NCBI RefSeq assembly: GCF_029846715.1
Contig: NZ_JARVWW010000020.1
Coordinates: forward strand, 78,156 to 142,155
Origin: Bradyrhizobium nivariense
GTDB lineage: Bacteria; Pseudomonadota; Alphaproteobacteria; Rhizobiales; Xanthobacteraceae
Length of the DNA: 64,000 nt
Reading direction: 5' to 3'
Below are positions 25,382 through 33,226 of this stretch, piece after piece. The notes below the pieces were generated by a model. That model had not been told where the DNA came from, made no database searches, and saw only the letters and a program-made list of their open reading frames with translations. A program made the translations under genes and the position numbers. Every line of letters starts with the position of its first letter. Position 1 is the first letter of the stretch.

Positions 25382-26134
25382 ATGGCGACGCAGCGCAGGC
25401 GAAACGGCAAGGGAAACGGCAAGAGAAACGGCAAGGCCAATCCGGCGGAGGACGAGGCGGTCTATCAGGCCATCTTGCACGCGCTGCTGGAGGGCAAGCT
25501 GAAGGCCGGGGCGAAGCTCGCCGAGCCGCCGCTCGCCGGGATATTTGGCGTCTCGCGCGAGCGCATCCGTAAGGTGCTGCATCGGCTCGGTGCCGAGCGG
25601 CGGCTGGAGATGATCCCTAATCGCGGCGCCCGCGTGCCGCGCCCGACGCTCGACGACGTCCGCAGCGTCTACGAGGCGCATCGCGTGCTCGAGGCCGGCG
25701 TGCTGACGCAACTCGTGCGCCATGTCGACGATGCCTTGATCGAGCGGCTGACGGCGCATCTCGCCGAGGAGCGCGCCGCAGCAACGCGCGGCGACCGTGC
25801 CGCCTCCGTGCGGCTGTCGGGGGCGTTCCACGTTCATCTGGTGGAGGCGCTCGGCAATGCGGAGCTGTCGCACTTCCTCGCCGATCTGCTCAGCCGGTCC
25901 TCGGTGATGGTCTCGGTCTACGAGCCCGCCACCGATTCGATCTGCGCCGTCGACGAGCACGGCGCCATCGTCGAGGCGCTTCGCGCCCGCGACGTCGCCC
26001 GCGCCATCGCCGTGTCTCGCGAGCATTTCCTGCATGTGGAGAGCCGCCTGCATCTGGACGATGATGCGGTGCCGGCGAGCGAAGATTTAACGAGCGTGTT
26101 TGGTGCAGTGAAGCCGAAGCGACGGAAACGCTGA
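25382..26134 (+). CDS. GntR-family transcription regulator with FCD domain
   Basis: This is a 250-residue repressor or activator. The start at MATQRRRNGKGNGKRNGK is chosen over ATGs at 25283 and 25286, because those would put the second operator inside the gene. A basic, low-complexity N-terminus of about 20 residues (repeated GNGKRNGK) precedes the winged helix (VYQAILHALLEGKLKAGAKLAEPPLAGIFGVSRERIRKVLHRL). Residues 100-240 form the all-helical FCD ligand domain (VYEAHRVLEAGVLTQLVR, AFHVHLVEALGN, DEHGAIVEALRARD), with metal-ligand-type Asp/His residues. It is divergent from the polyamine-type ABC operon, which it probably controls. Confidence 0.9.
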   Translation: MATQRRRNGKGNGKRNGKANPAEDEAVYQAILHALLEGKLKAGAKLAEPPLAGIFGVSRERIRKVLHRLGAERRLEMIPNRGARVPRPTLDDVRSVYEAHRVLEAGVLTQLVRHVDDALIERLTAHLAEERAAATRGDRAASVRLSGAFHVHLVEALGNAELSHFLADLLSRSSVMVSVYEPATDSICAVDEHGAIVEALRARDVARAIAVSREHFLHVESRLHLDDDAVPASEDLTSVFGAVKPKRRKR

Positions 26135-26144
26135 ACTCTCCACA

Positions 26145-26224
26145 CGTCATTGCGAGCGTAGCGAAGCAATCCAGTCTGCCTCCGCGGAAAGACTCTGGAT
26201 TGCTTCGCTACGCTCGCAATGACG
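26145..26224. repeat. Palindromic repeat, family B (TCATTGCGAGCG type)
   Basis: Perfect 30-bp inverted arms (26145-26174 and 26195-26224) surround a 20-nt loop. The arms begin CGTCATTGCGAGCGTAGCGA. It lies 10 bp after the GntR stop and may also act as a transcription end. A diverged copy is at 55671-55750. This family is widespread between genes in Bradyrhizobium and related genomes. Confidence 0.92.
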
Positions 26225-26230
26225 GTGAGT

Positions 26231-26312
26231 AGCCCGGATGGAGCGCAGCGTAATCCGGGACCACCGCATCGGCGCAGCAGAACCCCGGATTGCGCTCCGC
26301 TCCATCCGGGCT
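26231..26312. repeat. Palindromic repeat, family C (AGCCCGGATGGAGCGCAGCG type)
   Basis: 29-bp inverted arms (26231-26259 and 26284-26312) with two mismatches surround about 24 nt. It begins 6 bp after the family B copy, so two unrelated palindromes stand back to back. Confidence 0.9.
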
Positions 26313-26642
26313 ACGGCCGCCTCACGTCAGCACCTTCGCCTCCCTCGCGCTCGTTGCTGCCGGTTTCTTGTCCAAATCATTGCGGCAACCTTGCGGCTCC
26401 ATCCAGCGAGAACGTCGCGGATGTTTTTCTGAAAGACGCGCATTCGCGACAGACTCTCGCAATGTTGACGTGAGACTGAAGCCACTATCGGGTCAGGCTT
26501 GATCATCTTGCCGGGCTCGACATGGCTCACCTCGCGCGTGGCTCCGCGTTCGATGGCGGACACGAGCAAGCGAAAGACATTTGAATGGCCTTGGTACTGA
26601 CTCCCGTCTGCGAAATCGACTGCATCACGAGGGAGAGCTGGC
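26313..26642. other. Gene-free stretch before the envelope operon
   Basis: I see no coding potential here in the codon style of the neighbours. Reading frames in this stretch are short or run antisense to the methyltransferase gene. It should contain the promoter of the operon starting at 26643; GAGGGAGAGC just before the ATG is the ribosome-binding site. No further repeat was recognised. Confidence 0.5.
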
Positions 26643-27221
26643 ATGTCGTCTGCTGACATCCTGCCGTTCTTCCTCGCCTGGATTCGCGATCCTCTGCGTG
26701 TCGCAGCGGTTGCGCCGTCAGGACCCGCCGCGTCGTCGCTGATGGCGCAGGAGATCACGGCCGACACCGGCCCCGTCATCGAACTCGGCCCCGGCACCGG
26801 CGTGTTCACCCGCGCATTGCTCGATCGCGGCGTCCGGCAGCAGGATCTGACGCTGGTCGAATACGGCTCCGATTTCATCCCGTTGCTGCAGCAGCGCTTC
26901 CCCGGCGCGCGCGTGCTGTGGATGGATGCGACCTGGCTGGTGAGAGAAAAACTGTTCGACGGGGCGCCGGTCGGCGCCGTCGTCAGCGGACTCGGACTGC
27001 TCACGATGCCGCCGGGAAAAGTGCTGGCGATTCTCGGCGGCGCGTTTGCCTATCTCCGTCCGGGCGGCGCGTTCTACCAGATCACCTACGGTCCGCGCTG
27101 TCCTGTCCCCGATGAGATCCTCGACCACCTCGACCTGCAGGCAAGCTGCATCGGGCAAACCTATCGCAACCTGCCTCCGGCCTCGGTGTACCGGATCAGC
27201 CGCCGTCCCCCCCACGCGTGA
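26643..27221 (+). CDS. SAM-dependent methyltransferase, PmtA-like (phospholipid N-methyltransferase family)
   Basis: This is a 192-residue class I methyltransferase. Motif I is VIELGPGTGVFTRALL (near residue 46), and the acidic residue ending strand 2 is in LTLVEYGSDF. The N-terminal helix FFLAWIRDPLRVAAVAPSGPAASSLMA is the membrane-associating start typical of rhizobial PmtA, which methylates phosphatidylethanolamine toward phosphatidylcholine. A related rRNA-adenine-dimethylase-like enzyme cannot be excluded. First gene of a four-gene operon with DedA, an LpxH-like phosphatase and a GT4 enzyme, all membrane-lipid functions, which supports a lipid substrate. Confidence 0.78.
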   Translation: MSSADILPFFLAWIRDPLRVAAVAPSGPAASSLMAQEITADTGPVIELGPGTGVFTRALLDRGVRQQDLTLVEYGSDFIPLLQQRFPGARVLWMDATWLVREKLFDGAPVGAVVSGLGLLTMPPGKVLAILGGAFAYLRPGGAFYQITYGPRCPVPDEILDHLDLQASCIGQTYRNLPPASVYRISRRPPHA

Positions 27222-27231
27222 TCGAGGTACC

Positions 27232-27891
27232 ATGGACACGTCGAGCACGATCGCAATGTTTCTGCACTTCGGCCTGCTGGGCATCGGTTGCCTGGCGATC
27301 GCCGAGAAATTCATTCCGCTGCTTCCGTCTTACGTTCTGTTGATGCTGCTCGGTCTCACCGTGTCCGACGGCGCGATGTTGGCCATGACCATCGTGGCGA
27401 CAAGTGTTGGATCGGTCGTCGGCGCGATCGGTTGGTACGGGCTTGGCCGCGCGCTCGGCTCGCAGCGGATCGAGCGACTGGTGAGGACTTACGGCAAGTA
27501 CGTGCTGTTGCGGCCCTCGCTCTACCAGAAGCTCACCAATGCCTACCGCGGTAACCATTTCTGGGTCACGCTGATCGGCCAGACGCTGCCGACCGTGCGG
27601 ATCTATCTGGCGTTGCCGGCCGGCGTGTTGCGGCTGGAGCCACGCGCCTTCGTCACCGCCACCGCGATCGGCACCGTGATCTGGAACATGCCGTTTCTGA
27701 GCCTTGGCTATGCGTTGCGCGGCAGCGGCCAGGATCCCGTCGGCATCGGCTTCTGGGTGGTCGCCATCCTCGTCGCCGTGGAGGTCGCGATTATTCTCGG
27801 ACTTCGCTTTTACGCGCGGGCGATCGCGCGGCCGCGCCTCGCGTCGTCGCGCGCCATCACCGCCCCCAAGGCTGTGGAGGAGATCGCATGA
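27232..27891 (+). CDS. DedA-family membrane protein
   Basis: This is a 219-residue inner-membrane protein of the DedA/SNARE-associated family, whose members include undecaprenyl-phosphate and phospholipid flippases. The start at MDTSSTIAMFLHFG (27232) replaces a longer frame overlapping the methyltransferase. Family hallmarks are EKFIPLLPSYVLLMLLG, GSVVGAIGWYGLGRALG and the helix with a conserved Arg in GQTLPTVRIYLALPAGVLRL, followed by GTVIWNMPFLSLGYALRG. It follows the methyltransferase by 10 bp and overlaps the phosphatase by 4 bp (ATGA). Confidence 0.88.
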   Translation: MDTSSTIAMFLHFGLLGIGCLAIAEKFIPLLPSYVLLMLLGLTVSDGAMLAMTIVATSVGSVVGAIGWYGLGRALGSQRIERLVRTYGKYVLLRPSLYQKLTNAYRGNHFWVTLIGQTLPTVRIYLALPAGVLRLEPRAFVTATAIGTVIWNMPFLSLGYALRGSGQDPVGIGFWVVAILVAVEVAIILGLRFYARAIARPRLASSRAITAPKAVEEIA

Positions 27892-28994
27892 GACCCCTGT
27901 TGTCCCGGTTCCGGTCCGGTTCGCACGCGCTTGAGCACCTCACCGCCGCGGTGCTGATTCTGCTCGCCGGCCTTCAGTTCGGCGTCGCGGCGTCCGACGG
28001 GCGGCATCGTGGCGCCCAGTTCGCGCTCCTGGTTCTTGCCGTCGGCGTCTATTGGCATCGCTCGATCTTCCGGCGCCGCGCCAACCGCGATGTGACGAAG
28101 GCGGTCGCGGGATTGGCAGAAGCTGCCGCGATGGCATTCCTGCGCGATAGCGGCGACCGATCGGCGCAGCGCCTGGACAGGGAGGCGGCTTTGCCGCCCG
28201 ACGTCGTCAAGGTCAGGAGCCTGTTCATTTCCGATGTCCATCTTGGGACGAGGGGATGCCAGGCCGAGCAGCTGATCGACTTTCTCCATCACCATGACGC
28301 CGACACTGTGTTCCTGGTCGGCGACATCGTTGATGGCTGGTACCTGCGGTCGAGCTGGTATTGGCCAGGCACGCACAATGCGGTGGTGCAGGAGCTCGTC
28401 GATCTTGCGCGGCGCGGCAAGCGGCTCGTCTATGTGGCCGGCAATCACGACGAGTTCGTGCGCGACTATGTCGGCTCTACCTTCGGCGGAGTCGAGGTGG
28501 TTGAGCACGCGATCCACCGGGGCGTCGACGGCCGCGCTTATCTCGTCGTCCATGGCGATCACTTCGATCTCGTCGTACGCCACGCCCGCTGGCTGGCGCT
28601 GCTCGGCGATGTCGGCTATCGCGCGGCGCTTGCCTCCAACGTCTGGCTCAACTGGATCCGGAGCCGGTTCGGGCTTGCCTATTGGTCGTTCTCGTCCTGG
28701 GCGAAGTTGCGAGTCAAGAATGCGGTCAATCACATCGGCCGCTTCGAGGAGGTGCTGGCGTCGGAAGCAAGACGGCACGATGCGCAGGGCGTGATCTGCG
28801 GCCACATCCACCACGCGGCCATGCATGACGAGTTCGGCATTCGCTACATCAACACCGGCGATTGGGTGGAATCTTGCACCGGTGTCGTCGAGCATCATGA
28901 CGGCCGGTTCGAGATCATCCACTGGGTCGAGGCGCGGCCACAGCAGATGTCGGGCTTGTCGAGCGTGGTGCCGTTCGCACGGGCGGTCGCCTGA
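27888..28994 (+). CDS. LpxH-like metallophosphatase with N-terminal membrane extension
   Basis: Residues 105-340 form a calcineurin-like phosphoesterase with all metal motifs: SDVHLGTRG, VGDIVDGW, GNHDEF, VHGDHFD and GHIHHA. This motif set and spacing fit UDP-2,3-diacylglucosamine pyrophosphatase (LpxH) and rhizobial relatives. The first 105 residues are an extra region with two hydrophobic stretches (LTAAVLILLAGLQFGVAA, AQFALLVLAVGVYW), so the enzyme is probably membrane-bound. Total 368 residues, against about 240-280 for plain LpxH. It overlaps DedA (4 bp) and the GT4 gene (1 bp). It may be a paralogue acting on another lipid diphosphate. Confidence 0.83.
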   Translation: MRPLLSRFRSGSHALEHLTAAVLILLAGLQFGVAASDGRHRGAQFALLVLAVGVYWHRSIFRRRANRDVTKAVAGLAEAAAMAFLRDSGDRSAQRLDREAALPPDVVKVRSLFISDVHLGTRGCQAEQLIDFLHHHDADTVFLVGDIVDGWYLRSSWYWPGTHNAVVQELVDLARRGKRLVYVAGNHDEFVRDYVGSTFGGVEVVEHAIHRGVDGRAYLVVHGDHFDLVVRHARWLALLGDVGYRAALASNVWLNWIRSRFGLAYWSFSSWAKLRVKNAVNHIGRFEEVLASEARRHDAQGVICGHIHHAAMHDEFGIRYINTGDWVESCTGVVEHHDGRFEIIHWVEARPQQMSGLSSVVPFARAVA

Positions 28995-30031
28995 TGCGCG
29001 TGCTGGTGGCAACCGACGCCTGGCGCCCACAGGTCAACGGCGTGGTGCGCTCGCTCGAATACCTCGCCAGCGAAGCGCCTTCGTTCGGCGCCAGGATCGG
29101 CTTCCTCACGCCGGAAGATTTCCGCACCGTGCCGCTGCCTGGCTACCGGGAGATCCGCCTTGCGCTGGCCTCTGTGGGGCGAATCGAGCGCGCGATCAAA
29201 AGCATGGGCCCGGATTCCGTGCACATCGCGACCGAGGGGCCGATCGGGTGGATCACCCGCTATGTCTGCCAGACCCGCGGCTATCCGTTCACGACAAGCT
29301 ATCACACCCGTTTTCCTGAATATCTGGCGGAGCGGCTGCCGGTGCCGCTGAAGTGGAGCTATGCGGCGTTGCGCCGTTTCCACAACAGCGGCGACGGCAT
29401 CATGGTCGGCTCGCCGACGCTGGAGCAGGCGCTGAAGGCGCATGGCTTCCGCAACCTGATGCCGTGGTCCCGCGGCGTCGATGCCGAGCTGTTTCGTCCC
29501 CGCAGCGTGCAGCCACTCACCTTTCCGGGGCCGGTGTTCCTGTATGTCGGCCGCATCGCGGTCGAGAAGAACCTCGAGGCCTTCCTTGCCCTGGACCTGC
29601 CGGGCTCGAAGGTCGTGGTCGGCGACGGGCCGTTGCGTGCGCGCCTGCAGGCGCGGTTTCCGCAGGTCCATTTTCTCGGCACGCGAACCGGGCGAGCGCT
29701 CGCCGACGTCTACGCGTCAGCCGATGTCTTCGTGTTTCCGAGCCTGACCGATACGTTCGGGTTGGTGATCCTCGAAGCGCTGGCGTGCGGCCTGCCGGTT
29801 GCGGCCTTCCCGGTGATGGGGCCGCTCGACGTGATCGGCACGTCGGGCTGCGGCTGTCTCGATGCCGACCTGCGCCGCGCGGCGCTTGCCGCCTTGCAGC
29901 TGCCGCGCGAAAAATGCCGGGCCTATGCCCTGACCTTCACTTGGCAGGAAAGCGTGCGACAGTTTCTCGACAACGTCAGACGGGCGCATGGCATGCTGGC
30001 CGACGCCGCGCGGCCGCTGTTCGCGAGCTGA
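28994..30031 (+). CDS. GT4-family glycosyltransferase, alpha-mannosyltransferase-like
   Basis: This is a 345-residue GT-B fold enzyme. The N-terminal acceptor domain begins MRVLVATDAWRPQVNGVVRSLEYLA and contains GYPFTTSYHTRFPEYLAERL, typical of GDP-mannose-dependent and diacylglycerol-type GT4 enzymes. The donor domain has VFLYVGRIAVEKNLEAFL and the nucleotide-sugar E-x7-E region in PSLTDTFGLVILEALACGLPV. It probably transfers a hexose to a lipid at the inner membrane, given its operon partners (PmtA-like, DedA, LpxH-like). The start overlaps the phosphatase stop by one base; donor and acceptor are inferences. Confidence 0.86.
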   Translation: MRVLVATDAWRPQVNGVVRSLEYLASEAPSFGARIGFLTPEDFRTVPLPGYREIRLALASVGRIERAIKSMGPDSVHIATEGPIGWITRYVCQTRGYPFTTSYHTRFPEYLAERLPVPLKWSYAALRRFHNSGDGIMVGSPTLEQALKAHGFRNLMPWSRGVDAELFRPRSVQPLTFPGPVFLYVGRIAVEKNLEAFLALDLPGSKVVVGDGPLRARLQARFPQVHFLGTRTGRALADVYASADVFVFPSLTDTFGLVILEALACGLPVAAFPVMGPLDVIGTSGCGCLDADLRRAALAALQLPREKCRAYALTFTWQESVRQFLDNVRRAHGMLADAARPLFAS

Positions 30032-30069
30032 GGGACGACGGGCAAAAGACCGGTCACGTCACAAGCCCC

Positions 30070-30732
30070 TCACGTCAGCACCTTCACCCCGCCGAACGAC
30101 GTCACGCGGCCCTGCTTCAGCATCACGATCTGGGTCGCGAGCTGGCGCAGTTCGGCGACGTCGTGGCTGACATAGACCATGGGGACGTTGGCCTCGTCGC
30201 GCAGCCGCACCAGATAGGGCAGGATCTCCAGCTTGCGGCCCTCGTCGAGCGCGCCGAGCGGCTCGTCGAGCAACAGCAGCCGCGGCCTGGACAGCAGCGC
30301 GCGGCCGAGCGCGACGCGCTGGCGCTCGCCGCCGGAGAGCTTTCCGGGGCGGCGACCCTGCAGGGCGCCGATGTCGAGCAAGTCAATGATGCGTTTGTGT
30401 TGTGCCGGATCGGAGGCGAGGCCGTTCATCCGCCTTCCATAGTCGAGATTTTGCGCGACGTTGAGATGCGGAAACAGCCGCGCATCCTGGAACACGTAGC
30501 CGATGCGGCGGCGCCAGGTCGGGACATGAATGCTGGCCGCGGTGTCGTCGACGGTCTCGCCGTCGATCACGATGGTGCCGCGGTCGGGCCGCAGCAGCCC
30601 CGCGATCATGTTGATCAGCGAGCTCTTGCCGGCACCGGACGCGCCGAACAGGCCGATGACGCGGCCTTCGCTCGCGAAGGAGGCGGTGAGCGAGAATTCG
30701 CCGAGCTGTTTTTCGATGTCGACGCGCAGCAT
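30070..30732 (-). CDS. modC: Molybdate ABC transporter ATP-binding protein, short form without Mop domain
   Basis: This is the ATPase of the molybdate importer. It has Walker A FGASGAGKSS, LSGGERQRVALGRAL, Walker B LLLLDEPLGALDEG and YVSHDVAEL. The start at MLRVDIEKQLGEF (30732) leaves 220 residues. Typical ModC is about 350 residues because a molybdate-binding Mop/TOBE domain follows; here the protein stops at GGVKVLT just after the ATPase core. Only 38 bp separate it from the convergent glycosyltransferase gene, so no remnant of the domain exists. It lies 2 bp after modB. Substrate feedback on the transporter may therefore be absent. Confidence 0.88.
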   Translation of the reverse strand: MLRVDIEKQLGEFSLTASFASEGRVIGLFGASGAGKSSLINMIAGLLRPDRGTIVIDGETVDDTAASIHVPTWRRRIGYVFQDARLFPHLNVAQNLDYGRRMNGLASDPAQHKRIIDLLDIGALQGRRPGKLSGGERQRVALGRALLSRPRLLLLDEPLGALDEGRKLEILPYLVRLRDEANVPMVYVSHDVAELRQLATQIVMLKQGRVTSFGGVKVLT

Positions 30733-30734
30733 GA

Positions 30735-31430
30735 TCAGTTTCCGTGCAGGCGCGCGGTGGCGCGGCGGGCGAACCACTCGGCGGCGATCAGCGCGCCGAG
30801 CGCCAGCACGATCGAGACGATCACGAGCCGTCCCGCGGCGGCGTCGCCGTCCGGCGTCTGGATCAGCGAATAGATCGCCGACGAAATGGTCTGGGTCTCG
30901 CCGGGAATGTTCGACACGAAGGTAATGGTGGCGCCGAACTCGCCGATCGCCTTGGCAAAGCCCAGCACCATGCCGGCGAGCACGCCGGGCAGCGCCAAGG
31001 GCAGCGTCACCGTGAAGAACACCTTCCAGGGCGCGGCGCCCAATGTCTCGGCGGCCTGCTCGAGCCGGCGGTCGATCGCCTCGATCGACAGCCGCATCGG
31101 ACGCACCAGCAACGGGAACGACATCAGGCCGCAGGCGAGCGCAGCACCAGTCCAGCGAAAGGCGAAGACGATGCCGAGCGTGTCAGCGAGGAAGCCGCCG
31201 ACGAGGCCGCGGCGGCCGAAGGTGAGCAGCAGCAGATAGCCGGTGACAACGGGCGGCAGCACCAACGGCAGATGCACCAGCGCATCGAGAACCGACTTGC
31301 CCCAGAAATCACGCCGCGCGAGCAGCCATGCCAGCGCGATGCCGAATGGCGTTGCCACCAGCGTTGCGATGACGGCGACCCTGAGCGAGAGCAGGATCGC
31401 CGTCCATTCGGCGGATGAAATCTCGGACAT
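30735..31430 (-). CDS. modB: Molybdate ABC transporter permease
   Basis: This is a 231-residue inner-membrane permease with five or six helices. Signature stretches are LVHLPLVLPPVVTGYLLLLTFGRRG and the ATPase-coupling loop LEQAAETLGAAPWKVFFTVTLPLALPGVLAG, followed by GFAKAIGEFGATITFVSNIPGETQT, which is diagnostic for ModB. ATG at 31430 is chosen; a TTG lies one codon earlier. It sits between modA (27 bp upstream) and modC (2 bp downstream). Confidence 0.95.
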   Translation of the reverse strand: MSEISSAEWTAILLSLRVAVIATLVATPFGIALAWLLARRDFWGKSVLDALVHLPLVLPPVVTGYLLLLTFGRRGLVGGFLADTLGIVFAFRWTGAALACGLMSFPLLVRPMRLSIEAIDRRLEQAAETLGAAPWKVFFTVTLPLALPGVLAGMVLGFAKAIGEFGATITFVSNIPGETQTISSAIYSLIQTPDGDAAAGRLVIVSIVLALGALIAAEWFARRATARLHGN

Positions 31431-31457
31431 CAAGTCGCAGACATCACGTCGCAGAAA

Positions 31458-32243
31458 CTAAGTCGAGGGACTGATCAGGAACTTGAAACCGTATTTTTCC
31501 AAGATAGTCTTGGCGGCCGACGAGCGCAGGAAAGCGAGGTAGTCGCTGGTCTCGCCCTTCGCAATCGTGGTCGCGGCGACGGGATAGATGATCGCGGGAT
31601 GCGAATCCGCCGGGAAGGTGCCGACGATCTTCACGCCGGGCTCGACCTTGGCATCGGTCGAATAGACGATGCCGAGATTGGCCTCGCCGCGGGCCACCAG
31701 CGTCAGCGCGGCGCGCACGCTCTCGGCCATGGCGAATTTCGGCTCCGCCGCCTGCCACGCTCCGAGCTTCTCCAGTGCCGCCTTGGCATATTTCCCGACC
31801 GGCACGGACTTGACATCGCCGGTCGCGATCCTGCCGTCGCCGGCGAGTTTTGCGAGATCAAAACCCTGCGCGATGGTGACGTTGTTGATCACTGAATCCT
31901 TCGGCGCGATCAGCACGATGCTGTTGCCGAGCAGATTGACCCGGGTCGGCTCGTTGATGGTCTTCCTGGAGATCGCGTAGTCCATCCAGTCGGTGTCGGC
32001 GGAGACGAACACGTCGGCCGGCGCGCCCTGCTCGATCTGCTTGGCCAGCACCGAGCTCGCGGCATAGCTGACGCTGAACTTGACGCCGGTCCTGGCGGTG
32101 TAGGCCGCGTCGATCTCGTCGAGCGCGTTCTTCATCGAGGCGGCGGCGAACACGGTGATGGTCTTGTCCTCGGCGGCGGCCGGCGAAAAGCTTGCGGCCG
32201 CGAGGATCGCGAAGGCGGTGAAAAGTCCGGCAATTCGAATCAT
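31458..32243 (-). CDS. modA: Molybdate-binding periplasmic protein
   Basis: This is a 261-residue periplasmic receptor with a signal peptide (GLFTAFAILAAASFSPAAA). Ligand-loop segments typical of ModA are ITVFAAASMKNALDEI (serines contact the oxyanion), SYAASSVLAKQIEQGAPADVF, RVNLLGNSIVLI and ANLGIVYSTDA. It starts the modABC operon. I looked for a ModE-type operator in 32244-32439 and found no convincing match. Molybdate supply serves nitrate reductase, nitrogenase and other molybdoenzymes, none encoded here. Confidence 0.95.
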   Translation of the reverse strand: MIRIAGLFTAFAILAAASFSPAAAEDKTITVFAAASMKNALDEIDAAYTARTGVKFSVSYAASSVLAKQIEQGAPADVFVSADTDWMDYAISRKTINEPTRVNLLGNSIVLIAPKDSVINNVTIAQGFDLAKLAGDGRIATGDVKSVPVGKYAKAALEKLGAWQAAEPKFAMAESVRAALTLVARGEANLGIVYSTDAKVEPGVKIVGTFPADSHPAIIYPVAATTIAKGETSDYLAFLRSSAAKTILEKYGFKFLISPST

Positions 32244-32439
32244 GGATGCGCTCCGTGCGAGTTCGCGCGCGCGAGAAGCACGCGCAAATCTGGCGTTGGG
32301 TGGGTCATGCGTTGCGACGGGCGGAAGCGCTGTTCCACGGGTCCCCGCAGCGGCTTACGGCCGGCCGGGATATCGCATCTGCGAAGATAGCAGGCTGGGG
32401 CTCTAGGTCAAAGGCGACCGTTTGTCTAATCCAGCCAGC

Positions 32440-32943
32440 CTATTGCGCCGGCAGGATCGCGATCGACAGCGAATTGTCCTTCGCGCCGCTGACCTGGAGT
32501 ACGACGGGCTGCGCCGACAGCTCGTATTTCATGGTCTTGCGGATGCCGTCGCAATCGGTCGCGCCGCTGAAGGCCACGGGCTTGAGGAAATGCCCGTCCT
32601 GGACCAAATCGACCCACGCCCCCGACGACAGGCTGACCGTGTAGAGCCCGGCCTTCGGCGCCTTGATGCCAGTGAAGCCGGCAAACGTGCCGTCCTTTGG
32701 CGCGCGCTCCGGCGGCGTCGGCAGTTTTGCCTCCGCGGGTGCGACCAGCCCCAGCGTGATGGCCGACGACGGCAACGCGGCCTGCTCGCTTCCCGATGCC
32801 AGCTTGGCACGATCCGACGAGGTCAGCGCGGCGCGGTCGCGCTCGATCGGCCATTTGAATTTGTCGCAGCCGCTGGGCTCTTCGGCAGCGAGGGCGGAAG
32901 TCGCGCCGAGCGAAAGCGCGGCGAGGAAAGCGAGGATGCGCAT
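32440..32943 (-). CDS. Hypothetical periplasmic protein, 167 aa
   Basis: A signal peptide (MRILAFLAALSLGATSALA) precedes the mature part EEPSGCDKFKWPIERDRAALTSSD. The central region contains ASGSEQAALPSSAITLGLVAP and KAGLYTVSLSSGAWVDLVQDGHFL, a beta-rich pattern like the PPC or jelly-roll type. Cysteines in GCDKF and TDCDGI could form one disulfide. I do not recognise a named family. The start at 32943 is favoured by GAGA upstream; ATG at 32955 is also in frame. It lies about 200 bp upstream of modA on the same strand, with no clear operon link. Confidence 0.72.
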   Translation of the reverse strand: MRILAFLAALSLGATSALAAEEPSGCDKFKWPIERDRAALTSSDRAKLASGSEQAALPSSAITLGLVAPAEAKLPTPPERAPKDGTFAGFTGIKAPKAGLYTVSLSSGAWVDLVQDGHFLKPVAFSGATDCDGIRKTMKYELSAQPVVLQVSGAKDNSLSIAILPAQ

Positions 32944-33083
32944 GTGAAATCTCATCGTTGGCCACGCGCAGGCGCGGGCTGGCGGTCAGGCTTCGTTGAA
33001 AGGGATGCGCATCCCGGGATGCCGCGGGCTTACGGCACAGCGGCAGCGCATCCTATCGCATTCACGCGGCGTGAACCAGCTAT

Positions 33084-33218
33084 CGTCGTCCTGGACAAGC
33101 GAGCGCCGATCCAGGACCCATTACCCCAGGGAGTAGTTCAGCGAAGACATGTGATTGACAGCTTCGCGCCACAGCCTCTCCCTGGGGTAATGGGTCCTGG
33201 CTTTCGCCAGGACGACGG
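33084..33218. repeat. Inverted pair of REP-like hairpin repeats (family A), variant left arm
   Basis: Left arm 33084-33131 and right arm 33180-33218 share a perfect 21-bp inverted segment from CCAGGACCCATTACC to the CCCAGGG edge. The right arm carries the standard hairpin with a GAAA loop. In the left arm the loop is larger (ACAAGCGAGCGCCGA between CCTGG and CCAGG). The 48-bp centre has no gene. It is the same family as at 19931-20053 and around the GIY-YIG gene. Confidence 0.88.
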
Positions 33219-33226
33219 CAGTGGCT

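Noticed and set aside
32244..32439. ModE binding site upstream of modA
   Set aside because: I searched for the ATCGnTATATA-type palindrome; only loose partial matches such as GATATCGC were found.
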